Shown here: one piece after another, positions 33,972-42,283 of the stretch
Numbering within the stretch: position 1 is the stretch's first letter
How the letters are laid out: every line of letters starts with the position of its first letter
Origin: Bradyrhizobium sp. WSM1417
Lineage (GTDB): Bacteria; Pseudomonadota; Alphaproteobacteria; Rhizobiales; Xanthobacteraceae
Direction of reading: 5' to 3'
Assembly: GCF_000515415.1 (NCBI RefSeq)
Contig: NZ_KI911783.1
Location: forward strand, 5,131,731-5,195,730
DNA length: 64,000 bases
Notes under the pieces: model-generated
What the model was told of the DNA's origin: nothing
Seen by the model: the letters and a program-made list of their open reading frames with translations, nothing else
Database searches by the model: none
Position numbers and translations under genes: made by a program

Positions 33972-36440
33972 ATGTCCGCGAAGAAGGCTGCTTCCTCACG
34001 AGCGAAGGCCGGCCGTCGCAAAGCCAGAAGGCCCGTCCGCGCACGAGCGCGGCGCAGCACGATCGACACGGCCGCCGCCGACGCTATCCAGGACTCGTTG
34101 CAAGTGCCCTCCGACAAACAATCCGGCGAGTACGAGGTACGAATACGCTACAGCAACAACCGGGACCTGGACGAGCTCGTTATCCCAATTGACGATCAGA
34201 GATTTTACCCGTCCGTCCATCGCTGGCGCTACGTGATCGCCAACCGACGACGGATCGTCCGCTCGACCCGCGACGACCTTAGTCGGGATTTTCAGAAGCT
34301 GATCAAGGACCACGCTCGCATTTACGACGAAGGCCAGATCCTGTCGCGGATCAAGGCGATAGCAGCTGCCAAGCTCGTCGAGGTCAGAATTCCCTACAGC
34401 ACGGAGACCATCGGATGGTCGGCAAGACTATTCCCCTGGGAAAGCGCTCTATGGTTGGCGACAGCGCCCTATCGCAGCGAGCCAAGCGAATTCGCAGTCG
34501 TCCGCCATCTTGTCGTTGCATCACCACACAATCATCAGTTGACACCTACGACGGCGCTCGCAGTTGACAGCGGTCCCGGAAAGCTGCGCTCGCTTTACGA
34601 GTTCACGCGAGAAATCGACATGGTCACGGGCGCGCTCAAGGAAATCCCGACCACGCTCCTTCGAGATCCCGACCGCCAAGGGCTTCGCTCGACGATCGAA
34701 GCGCTTTCTCCCTCGATCGTGCATCTTGCGGGCGTAGACCCGATGTCGTTGGTGGAAGAAAAGCTGATTGACCAGCCGCCCGACGGAGAGGACGGCTTTA
34801 TCCTCCGCGCGGGCCCTCAAGGAAATGCCCAAGGAAACGCTCAGGCCTACGACGCCGTGGGATCGGTCGCCCTGGCCGACATCATCACGGCCGGCGCACA
34901 AAAGCCCCTGCTGGTAGCGATCAGCACCTGCTACAGCGCACAGCGCCTTGCTCCCCTTGCCACCGCGCAAGGTGCCAGGCACGCGATCGGCTTTGTCGAT
35001 ACCATCACCGACGCGGACGCCATGCTTTTCTTCAGCGTATTCTATCGCACCTTGACGCAAGATTGGAGCGTCAAGGACGCTTTTCTTCGCGCCCGGCAAC
35101 AGTGGATGTCCCAGACCGGCAGCGACAACGAGCAGCGCTCTGGAGTCGCACTTTGGAGTCAACTTTCGCTCCTCGACAGCCCCCCGGCTGGAACGATCAC
35201 TGCGCGGCCTGCGCTGTCGCGAAAGGCCGCGAGGGGCGGCGCAACCTACAGGGACCTCAAGCTGGACATCACTCTAGTCCAGGACAAATCGATTCCCGGC
35301 CGCATGCGCAAAACCTCGAGCGTGAGTTTGAACTACTCGTTGCTCCATAACGACCGTCCGCCCTTCAGCATCTTCACGGTCCACAAGACCAAGGCGGGGC
35401 CGCTCGACCTGCTTCAAGTCGAGGTCGTGCTGGAAGTCGGCACGGAATCGTGCCGCTGCCGCTTCTCGGAGGAGCTGCCCGAGGAAGACGCCACACTCGA
35501 CCTTCTCGACAAGATCCGGCTTCCCCTTGTTGCCGGCATGCTTCGACAGACGAGCGAGAGCTTGAGAAGCAATCTCTACATCAAAGTCCAATGCGGCAAC
35601 CGGATACTGCGCGAGTCCAGCGAGCGCGTGACGGTGCTTCCGGCGGATGAGTGGCGGGATGATGGCGAGGACCATCGGTGGCTACCGAGCTTCGTTCTGC
35701 CCCGCGACCCGACGGTTCTGAAGGTCGTCGCCTGTGCACAGCGTTATCTGCAAACACTGCTTGATGACTGTTCCGCCGGATTCGACGGCTACCAGCAGGT
35801 CCTTGATGACGACTCCAATGCGCCCAATGTCGTCGATCCTCAGGTGCAAGCGATCTGGGCGGCCCTTCAGCACGATCTGCCCGTCAGCTATATCAACCCG
35901 CCGCCATCCTACACGAGCCAGTCGCAGCGCCTTCGAACGCCAACTGAAATTTTCAAAGGTAATGCGGCGACCTGTATCGACCTTGCGCTTCTGTTCGCGT
36001 CATGCCTGGAGTTCGTCGGCATCTATTCGTCAATCTTCCTGATTACCGGCCATGCGTTCCCGGCCTACTGGAGAAGCAACAAGGCCTGGTGGCGCATGAA
36101 GAGCTTCCGATTTGACCAAAACGAGCAGCAGACGCCTGGACCAATCGGCCGAAGTCAGGACGGCTTCACAGGCACGGTTCAGTCGACGAACGCCAAGGGC
36201 CAGACGGAGAGCTGGATGTTCACGGGCACCGACAATCTCGCAGAACTCCTGAGCTACGTGCAAAAGAGTGAGCTCGTGCCGTTCGAGAGTACCTTTGTGA
36301 CCGCCCGGAAGGGCTTCTTCCAGGCCCTTGAGCGGGGCGCTAGCAATCTGCATCCGCAGAGCTTCGACGCAATGATCGATATCCAATCCGCCCGCGGCGA
36401 AAGCGTCACCCCACTTCCCTTGCTCGACCGGCTTGGCTGA
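33972..36440 (+). CDS. CHAT-domain caspase-like protease fused to a transglutaminase/papain-like domain
   Basis: An 822-aa soluble protein. Residues 1-33 are strongly basic (MSAKKAASSRAKAGRRKARR...). A CHAT domain spans about residues 130-400: dyad H251 (SIVHLAG) and C320 (VAISTCYSAQ), then GARHAIGFVDTITDADAMLFF and FYRTLTQDWSVKDAFLRAR, classic CHAT helices. After a linker, about 430-560 is beta-rich. Residues about 580-820 resemble the transglutaminase-like module known to me from DUF4011-type helicases: RTPTEIFKGNAATCIDLALL (C668), LITGHAFPAYW (H694), VPFEST and a PLP ending. SD GGAG at 33961. Lower GC than flanks; likely horizontally acquired. Followed by an alpha/beta-hydrolase gene 25 bp later. 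Confidence 0.82.
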   Translation: MSAKKAASSRAKAGRRKARRPVRARARRSTIDTAAADAIQDSLQVPSDKQSGEYEVRIRYSNNRDLDELVIPIDDQRFYPSVHRWRYVIANRRRIVRSTRDDLSRDFQKLIKDHARIYDEGQILSRIKAIAAAKLVEVRIPYSTETIGWSARLFPWESALWLATAPYRSEPSEFAVVRHLVVASPHNHQLTPTTALAVDSGPGKLRSLYEFTREIDMVTGALKEIPTTLLRDPDRQGLRSTIEALSPSIVHLAGVDPMSLVEEKLIDQPPDGEDGFILRAGPQGNAQGNAQAYDAVGSVALADIITAGAQKPLLVAISTCYSAQRLAPLATAQGARHAIGFVDTITDADAMLFFSVFYRTLTQDWSVKDAFLRARQQWMSQTGSDNEQRSGVALWSQLSLLDSPPAGTITARPALSRKAARGGATYRDLKLDITLVQDKSIPGRMRKTSSVSLNYSLLHNDRPPFSIFTVHKTKAGPLDLLQVEVVLEVGTESCRCRFSEELPEEDATLDLLDKIRLPLVAGMLRQTSESLRSNLYIKVQCGNRILRESSERVTVLPADEWRDDGEDHRWLPSFVLPRDPTVLKVVACAQRYLQTLLDDCSAGFDGYQQVLDDDSNAPNVVDPQVQAIWAALQHDLPVSYINPPPSYTSQSQRLRTPTEIFKGNAATCIDLALLFASCLEFVGIYSSIFLITGHAFPAYWRSNKAWWRMKSFRFDQNEQQTPGPIGRSQDGFTGTVQSTNAKGQTESWMFTGTDNLAELLSYVQKSELVPFESTFVTARKGFFQALERGASNLHPQSFDAMIDIQSARGESVTPLPLLDRLG

Positions 36441-36465
36441 GCCGGCGACAAAACACGGAGCCTTC

Positions 36466-37827
36466 ATGACCACGCCCCTTACTTTCGACGACTGGCTCGC
36501 CTCGATGCCGGAAATCGAAGGCGTCCGGCCGGTCGATCGGCTTACAGACGTCATGCGGATCCAATCCTACCGGCCGACCTATCGGCGCCAGCGCCCACCG
36601 ATCGATCCGACGGATCGGCTTCCAGAGCAGCAGATCATCTCGCTTGTGCGCGAGGGCGGGATTCTCAGATGGCGCCTCGGCGCCGCCATTCCAATAATGT
36701 CCGGTCGCGCCGGATCGCGTGGGGCGCTCCCGACGGGACAAATCGTCAAACAATACGCCTTTGAGACACTCGAAACGTCGCAGGTCTATGATGCACTCCT
36801 CAAGCTCGATAGGACGCTGACACCGGATGCGTCTTACGCGACCAAGACATCGACAGGCCTCAGCCGGCTCGTTCATGGTCAACTCCAGCCGTTGACGCTG
36901 GCCGACCTTTCCGATGTGGCAAACAAACGCGTATTGGTGTTGATCCACGGTACGTTCAGCGGATCCGCAGCTCTCATCAAGAACGGATTGGCACGGATTC
37001 CTGAGGGCCAACAGCTGCTGGCGAGAGCGGAGGCTAGATATGATCTCGTGCTCGCCTATGACCATCCGACACTCAGCGTGAGCCCGGTGATGAATGCATT
37101 CGATCTGGCCGCGTTACTGCGACCGGCGCCGAAGGAACTCGACATCGTCTGCCATAGCCGCGGCGGACTCGTGGCCCGGTGGCTTTGTGAGGGATTCTGC
37201 GACGTCGCACTGAAGCGCAGGGTGATCTTCGTCGGCTCTCCGCTGGGCGGCACCAGCCTTGCGGCTGCTCCGCGCCTGCGCAGCACACTCGACCTCCTGA
37301 CGAACGTTGCGGACATCCTGCGGGCCGGCGCGGATCTCGCCGCCGCTAACCCCTTCTTTCTTGCCGCGAGCGGACTTCTGCGGGTGTTCAGCACCGTCAC
37401 CAACCTGGCCTCCAAGACACCGGTATTCGACGCCGCCCTGGCTCTCGTTCCCGGGCTAGATGCGCAGTCACGCACCGGCAACAATGAGGAGATCCGCCGG
37501 CTGCGCATGAATACCGGTAGCGGCGAGTTTGGCGCTCAGCCCATTCAGTACTTCGCGATCAAGTCGAATTTCGAGCCGACGGAGATCGGTTGGAATTTCC
37601 TGCGGATATTCTCCAAGCCGATGCAGCGCCTTGGTGACCTCGGTGCCGATATCATCTTTGAGGCCGAAAACGATCTCGTCGTCGACACTTCATCGATGTC
37701 AGAGGTCGCGGATTTGCGCCAAGTAAAGATCATCCATGATTTCGGCACGAATCCGAACGTGCACCACACGAACTATTTCATTCAAAAGGAAACGGCCGCG
37801 GCTATCGCACGGACGTTCACGATCTGA
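36466..37827 (+). CDS. Alpha/beta-hydrolase (lipase/esterase-like) paired with the CHAT protein
   Basis: A 453-aa protein. The oxyanion strand VLVLIHGTFSGSAAL near residue 155 and the nucleophile elbow IVCHSRGGLVARWL (S231) define the fold; a candidate acid lies in FEAENDLVVDTSSM and the catalytic histidine in NPNVHHTNYF near the C-terminus. A hydrophobic helical insertion (about residues 280-325) could be a lid. No signal peptide. The ATG at 36466 has GGAG five bases upstream and follows the CHAT stop by 25 bp; a TTG overlapping that stop is an alternative. Substrate unknown: lipid or ester hydrolysis is inferred from fold only. Confidence 0.85.
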   Translation: MTTPLTFDDWLASMPEIEGVRPVDRLTDVMRIQSYRPTYRRQRPPIDPTDRLPEQQIISLVREGGILRWRLGAAIPIMSGRAGSRGALPTGQIVKQYAFETLETSQVYDALLKLDRTLTPDASYATKTSTGLSRLVHGQLQPLTLADLSDVANKRVLVLIHGTFSGSAALIKNGLARIPEGQQLLARAEARYDLVLAYDHPTLSVSPVMNAFDLAALLRPAPKELDIVCHSRGGLVARWLCEGFCDVALKRRVIFVGSPLGGTSLAAAPRLRSTLDLLTNVADILRAGADLAAANPFFLAASGLLRVFSTVTNLASKTPVFDAALALVPGLDAQSRTGNNEEIRRLRMNTGSGEFGAQPIQYFAIKSNFEPTEIGWNFLRIFSKPMQRLGDLGADIIFEAENDLVVDTSSMSEVADLRQVKIIHDFGTNPNVHHTNYFIQKETAAAIARTFTI

Positions 37828-37925
37828 CGTGCGTGCCGATATTGCGCCATTGCGGGGGCATCTTCGCGGATAGGCGGCCCGAACAGACGCCCGCAGTCAG
37901 GTGGGGCCCTCACGCCGGCTAACGC

Positions 37926-37970
37926 TTGACAGTGAAACGCTTGGCGCGCATTCTTACTCTAAGTAAGAAT
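37926..37970 (+). promoter_or_regulatory. Promoter and palindromic operator of the ROK/sugar-ABC operon
   Basis: TTGACA at 37926-37931 is a consensus -35; 18 bases on, ATTCTT (37950-37955) may be the -10. The latter is one arm of a perfect inverted repeat, ATTCTTAC (37950-37957) / GTAAGAAT (37963-37970), whose second arm overlaps the first possible ATG (37969). A repressor bound here would block both transcription and, on mRNA, initiation. Confidence 0.65.
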
Positions 37971-39159
37971 GACGACAGGGATGGAAATGCCGGAGCAGCC
38001 GAGAAGTCGGCGGCAGACGCGTGCTGCCATTTTGACTCATCTGCTTCAGTCGGGCGGGACGTTTCGGCCGCCGCTGGCCAAGGCCGTGCGCCTGTCGGAA
38101 GCGAGCCTGTCGCGCATCCTGTTCGATCTGAAGACCGAAGGCCTGATCGAGGAAGTGCGGCGCCCTGCCCCTTACGTCGGTGGCCCGACGGGCCTCGTGT
38201 CGCTCGACAAGGCGGTGGCGCTCGCGGCGTTTGAGCTGACCACCCAGCGGCTCAGCGTCGGCGTCGGGGGCCTGTCGGGCGAACTGCACGACATCGGGCA
38301 TGTGCCGCTGCCGAAGACGCCGACCGTCGCAACCGTCGGCCGGGCGTTTCGCGAGGCGCTGACATTGTTGCGCGACTGGACGCGGCGCCGACGCATCCCC
38401 CTCGCGCAGATCGGCGTCTCCATTCCGGGCCTCGGCCGGCTGGGCGCGTCAGGCAATCCGATCATTCCCTGCGACCTCGGGCGGATCAGCGAGATGTTCG
38501 GCGAGACGTTTGGCGGCGTGCCGGTCGAGTTCACCAATTCGGTCGTCGCGCACGCCATTTTTCACCGTTGCCGCACGGAGAACTATCCATTCAGCGGCGC
38601 GCATCTCTTCGTCTTCGTCGGTCAGGGCGTCGCGGGCACCTGGATGGATGATCCGATCGAGGACGATGCCCTCCAGCCGGTCGAGCTCGGCCACATGGTG
38701 TTCGAAGCCGACGGACCAATTTGCCGCTGTGGTCATCATGGTTGCGTCGAGGCCTATACGTCGCTTCCGGCCCTGGCCGAGCTTCTTGGCGTCGCGGAAG
38801 CGGAGTTGCTTGAACTCGGCAGCGAATGGGTGACCGCGATGCCGCTCTCGTCGCGCGTGCGGCAGGAATTGCGCCGGCGGCTGTTCCGGCTTGGCCTTGC
38901 GATCGGCAACACGCTGAACGTGAAGCCCTGCAAGGGCGTCGCGATCAGCGGCTGGCCGTCGCTTCTCGCCGAGGACGATCGCAACGCGCTCGTCGAGGGG
39001 ATCGACGCCTGTCTGTTGGGCGGCCGCAAGCACGCGCAAGTGTCGCTCGCTTTCGTGCCGCCGTCGAATGGCAACGATCCGCGGGCGGCGCTGGCCTTCG
39101 CGGCTTTCTGCCTCGCTTGCCGCGGCGGCATGCCGGCCGCATCGAGCGAGGCCGCCTGA
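37969..39159 (+). CDS. ROK-family transcriptional repressor
   Basis: A 396-aa regulator: N-terminal winged helix-turn-helix (about residues 14-75: ILTHLLQSGGTFRPPLAKAVRL, SRILFDLKTEGLIEE) joined to a ROK sugar-kinase-like domain with the zinc-binding CRCGHHGCVEAY near residue 258 and PVELGHMVFEADG. The ATP-binding DxGxT of active kinases is not evident, as usual in repressors. Starts at 37969 or at ATG 37981/37987. It heads a sugar ABC operon, so it most likely senses the imported sugar and represses the cluster through the overlapping palindrome. Confidence 0.88.
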   Translation: MTTGMEMPEQPRSRRQTRAAILTHLLQSGGTFRPPLAKAVRLSEASLSRILFDLKTEGLIEEVRRPAPYVGGPTGLVSLDKAVALAAFELTTQRLSVGVGGLSGELHDIGHVPLPKTPTVATVGRAFREALTLLRDWTRRRRIPLAQIGVSIPGLGRLGASGNPIIPCDLGRISEMFGETFGGVPVEFTNSVVAHAIFHRCRTENYPFSGAHLFVFVGQGVAGTWMDDPIEDDALQPVELGHMVFEADGPICRCGHHGCVEAYTSLPALAELLGVAEAELLELGSEWVTAMPLSSRVRQELRRRLFRLGLAIGNTLNVKPCKGVAISGWPSLLAEDDRNALVEGIDACLLGGRKHAQVSLAFVPPSNGNDPRAALAFAAFCLACRGGMPAASSEAA

Positions 39160-39216
39160 GATACCTGATGCCGCGCGGCGCTCGCGCGAAAGAGTTCACA
39201 CCGGGAGGAACTTGCC

Positions 39217-40503
39217 ATGCCGATCACGACAACAAGGCGCCAACTGCTCGCCGGATCTGCGGCCGCGCTCGCGCTGCCGGCATTTGCCCGCGCGCAAAGC
39301 GCGGTGAAGCCGCGTCTGACTGCGATCTCGCAATGGTCCGCAGGCAGCGACGGGGCGGCCATCACGGCGCTCGGCAAGAAATTCGAAGAGAAAGGCGGGG
39401 TTTGGCAGCACTCGCCCGTCCCCGGCTTCACCACCGAGATGATGAACAAGTTGCGTGCCCAGATCATGGCCGGCGATCCACCGGCCTGCTCGCAGCTCAA
39501 AGGTCCCGAGATCGCGGCCTGGTCCAAGATTGCCCCAACCGTCGATCTCGACGCCGTCGTCGCTGCCGCCGGATACGAAAAGGTTGTCGCTCCAGACCTT
39601 GCAAAATTGCACAAGCCGGGGGGAAAGTGGATTGCACTGCCGTTGCAGATCTACAGCACCAACATGCTGTTTCTCTCCAAACGCGCGATGGACAAGGCCA
39701 AGGCCGACAAGATCCCCGTCACATGGGCTGAGTTCAACGACCTCGCCGAGAAGATGAAAGCAGGCGGAGTCCCCTATCCCATCGCCAACGGTGGCACCCG
39801 CGCGGACGACGGCCAAAAATTCGAGGCCGCTTTGGCAGGCATCAGTCCCACCGCATACCGCGCAGCCATCATGAACCTCGACAAGAAGGCCCTGGAAGGC
39901 CCCGAGATAAAGGCGGCCTTCGTCCAAGTGCGCAAGATTGCCGACTGGATGGACCCCAACGTCGGCGCCCAGCATTTTTCGACCAACCTGAAGCGCTTCG
40001 TCGACGGCGACATGGGCGTGATGATCATGGGCGGGTGGGCGCAGGGCGTCTTGCGCAACGCCGGCTTCAAGTTCGAGGACTTCATCATCGCTCCGGGCCC
40101 GAGCGACAATAGCAAGCCCGTCTTCCTGTTGAATGCCGATGCCTTCATATTCTGGCAGCGCAAGGAGCCCGACCTGCAAGCCGGTCAGACGCTGATGGCC
40201 CAGCTCGTCATGGATCCGGCGATCCAGACCATGTATTCGCAGATCACGGGATCGATCCCGGTGCGTACCGACGTCGATCTCTCCGGCGAAGGCTGGTCGG
40301 ACGGTCAACGGCGGACCGCAGCAGCCCTGAAAGACGCGATCGCCAGCAATCAGGCCGTCCTCAGCCTTGCGCACAACATGGCGCAGGAAAACGGCATGAC
40401 CGCAGCGATCATCGACGTGATCACGGAGTACGTGAAGAACAAGACGATCAAGCCGGAGCAAGCGGCCATACGCCTCGCCGACGCCGTCGAGAGCTCACGT
40501 TGA
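39217..40503 (+). CDS. Sugar ABC transporter periplasmic binding protein
   Basis: A 428-aa extracellular solute-binding protein family 1 member. The N-terminus MPITTTRRQLLAGSAAALAL has a twin-arginine-like signal and a cleavage region after PAFARAQ. Conserved features include QIMAGDPPACSQLKG, a tryptophan-rich hinge (MIMGGWAQGVL) and ITGSIPVRTDVDLS. It starts 57 bp after the ROK gene, and its TGA overlaps the permease start, marking the operon. Ligand is probably a mono- or oligosaccharide. Confidence 0.92.
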   Translation: MPITTTRRQLLAGSAAALALPAFARAQSAVKPRLTAISQWSAGSDGAAITALGKKFEEKGGVWQHSPVPGFTTEMMNKLRAQIMAGDPPACSQLKGPEIAAWSKIAPTVDLDAVVAAAGYEKVVAPDLAKLHKPGGKWIALPLQIYSTNMLFLSKRAMDKAKADKIPVTWAEFNDLAEKMKAGGVPYPIANGGTRADDGQKFEAALAGISPTAYRAAIMNLDKKALEGPEIKAAFVQVRKIADWMDPNVGAQHFSTNLKRFVDGDMGVMIMGGWAQGVLRNAGFKFEDFIIAPGPSDNSKPVFLLNADAFIFWQRKEPDLQAGQTLMAQLVMDPAIQTMYSQITGSIPVRTDVDLSGEGWSDGQRRTAAALKDAIASNQAVLSLAHNMAQENGMTAAIIDVITEYVKNKTIKPEQAAIRLADAVESSR

Positions 40504-41423
40504 CGATCGCCGTCTCGACAACACCGAGCCGGCGGGCGGCCGCTGACTGGGTACGCCGGCTGCCCGAATATTTGACGATCTGGGTGCCGCTGCTGCTGTC
40601 CGCCGCGCATCTCATTGCGTTTACGCTGTGGACGATCTGGATGTCGTTCACGCCGTCCACTCTGGTCCCGGTCGCGGGCTGGGTCGGCTTGCGCAACTAT
40701 TCTGCGGTTGCAGCATCGCGGAACTGGCAGATTGCCCTGGACAATCTGCTGCTGTTTGGCAGCGCCTTCGTGTTGCTGAGTTTGGCGACCGGCCTCATCC
40801 TTGCGATCCTGCTCGATCAGCGCATTCGCGGCGAGAATCTGCTGCGGTCTATCTTCCTCTATCCTCTGGCGGTGTCGTTCGTGGTCACCGGCACGGTCTG
40901 GAGTTGGCTGCTCAATCCTGGCCTCGGGATCCAGAAGCTGGTCCGCGACCTCGGCTGGACCTCGTTCCGGTTCGACTGGCTGATCGATCGCGACATGGCC
41001 ATTTGGACCATTGTCATCGCTGCGATCTGGCAATCCTCCGGTTTCGCCATGGCGCTGTTCCTCGCCGGCCTCCGCTCCGTCGACGCCGACCTGATCAAAG
41101 CCGCGCAGATCGACGGCGCCGGACCGATCCGAATGTACCGGAGGGTCATCTTGCCGACCCTTTGGCCGATCACCATCACCGTCATCGTCATCCAGCTGCA
41201 GTTTGCGATTTCGACCTTCGACCTCGTCCGCGCACTCACCAATGGTGGACCCGGGATCGCCACCCAGCTGCCGGCCCTCGTCGTCTACGATTTGATGTTC
41301 CAGCGCAGCCTGCTCGGGCGGGGAGCGGCAGCGGCAGTGCTCATGTTGCTCATTCTTCTCGCGGTTTTGCTGCCCTATGCAGCGTGGCGTTATGTCCAGC
41401 GGCGGCGGGCGATCCATGCGTGA
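40500..41423 (+). CDS. Sugar ABC transporter permease (MalF-type)
   Basis: A 307-aa inner-membrane protein with about six membrane segments and the permease EAA loop, AAQIDGAGPIRMYRRVILPTL, near residue 200, here split as AAQIDGAGP and RMYRRVILPTL. It begins at a TTG whose last bases overlap the stop of the binding-protein gene (TTGA), consistent with coupling. With the next gene it forms the CUT1-type channel. Confidence 0.92.
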   Translation: MTIAVSTTPSRRAAADWVRRLPEYLTIWVPLLLSAAHLIAFTLWTIWMSFTPSTLVPVAGWVGLRNYSAVAASRNWQIALDNLLLFGSAFVLLSLATGLILAILLDQRIRGENLLRSIFLYPLAVSFVVTGTVWSWLLNPGLGIQKLVRDLGWTSFRFDWLIDRDMAIWTIVIAAIWQSSGFAMALFLAGLRSVDADLIKAAQIDGAGPIRMYRRVILPTLWPITITVIVIQLQFAISTFDLVRALTNGGPGIATQLPALVVYDLMFQRSLLGRGAAAAVLMLLILLAVLLPYAAWRYVQRRRAIHA

Positions 41424-42273
41424 GCGAACCCTCGCGCCAGGCCGGATTTTGATCTATCTCGTGGTGTCGCTGATCGCTGCAGCCTGGCTCGCGCCATTGG
41501 CCGTCGTCGTGCTGAACTCGCTGCGCACCAACGAGGAGATCGCGCAGGCCTCGATGATCGGCTGGCCGAAGCAATGGGCATGGAGCAACTACGCCGCGGC
41601 CTGGAGCGGTTTCTGCGTCGCCGAGACCTGCGCCGGCATCCGGCCGTACATGCTGAACTCCGCGCTGGTCACGATCCCCGCGACGATTTTCTCGACCCTG
41701 CTCGGTGCTGTCGCCGGCTACGCCGTGTCGCTCTGGCGTTTTCGCGGCGATAGCTGGATCTACGGCATCGTGACCCTTGGCCTCTTCCTTCCGCAGCAGA
41801 TGCGCTTGCTTCCCTGGACCATCGTGTTGCGCGATACGGGCCTGATGAATACGCTGACTGGCCTGGTCGTGATCCACACGATCCAGGGGCTCTCCTTTAC
41901 CGTCTTGTTCTGCCGAAACTACTACACTGCGATCCCGCAGGATTTGATAAGAGCTGCGCGCATCGATGGCGCCGGGTTCTTTCGTATTTTCTGGCGCATC
42001 ATCCTGCCGCTCTCGCCGCCCATTCTGGTCGTCACCGTGATCTGGCAGTTCACGCATATCTGGAACGAGTTTCTCTACGGCGTGACATTCACGACCGGTC
42101 AGCAGCAGCCGGTCACCGCCGCGCTGATCGCGCTATCCGCTGCGGTCGCCGACATCCCGCAGCATGGCGTGCAAAGCGCGGCGGTGATGATCGCCGCCCT
42201 GCCGACCCTGCTGATCTATCTGATCGGCGGCAAGTATTTCGTACGCGGCCTCACCGCCGGAGCCGTGAAATGA
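41416..42273 (+). CDS. Sugar ABC transporter permease (MalG-type)
   Basis: A 285-aa membrane protein with about six segments; the EAA loop reads AARIDGAGFFRIFWRIILPL near residue 185. The ATG at 41416 overlaps the preceding gene by eight bases and gives MRERTLAPGRILIYLVV; an upstream ATG at 41377 in frame is possible but would extend deeply into the neighbour. Pairs with the MalF-type permease. Confidence 0.92.
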   Translation: MRERTLAPGRILIYLVVSLIAAAWLAPLAVVVLNSLRTNEEIAQASMIGWPKQWAWSNYAAAWSGFCVAETCAGIRPYMLNSALVTIPATIFSTLLGAVAGYAVSLWRFRGDSWIYGIVTLGLFLPQQMRLLPWTIVLRDTGLMNTLTGLVVIHTIQGLSFTVLFCRNYYTAIPQDLIRAARIDGAGFFRIFWRIILPLSPPILVVTVIWQFTHIWNEFLYGVTFTTGQQQPVTAALIALSAAVADIPQHGVQSAAVMIAALPTLLIYLIGGKYFVRGLTAGAVK

Positions 42274-42283
42274 TCGGATCGTC

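Noticed and set aside
36433..36465. TTG start for the alpha/beta-hydrolase overlapping the CHAT stop
   Set aside because: The ATG at 36466 has a well-placed GGAG, whereas the TTG has no clear Shine-Dalgarno; kept as an alternative only.
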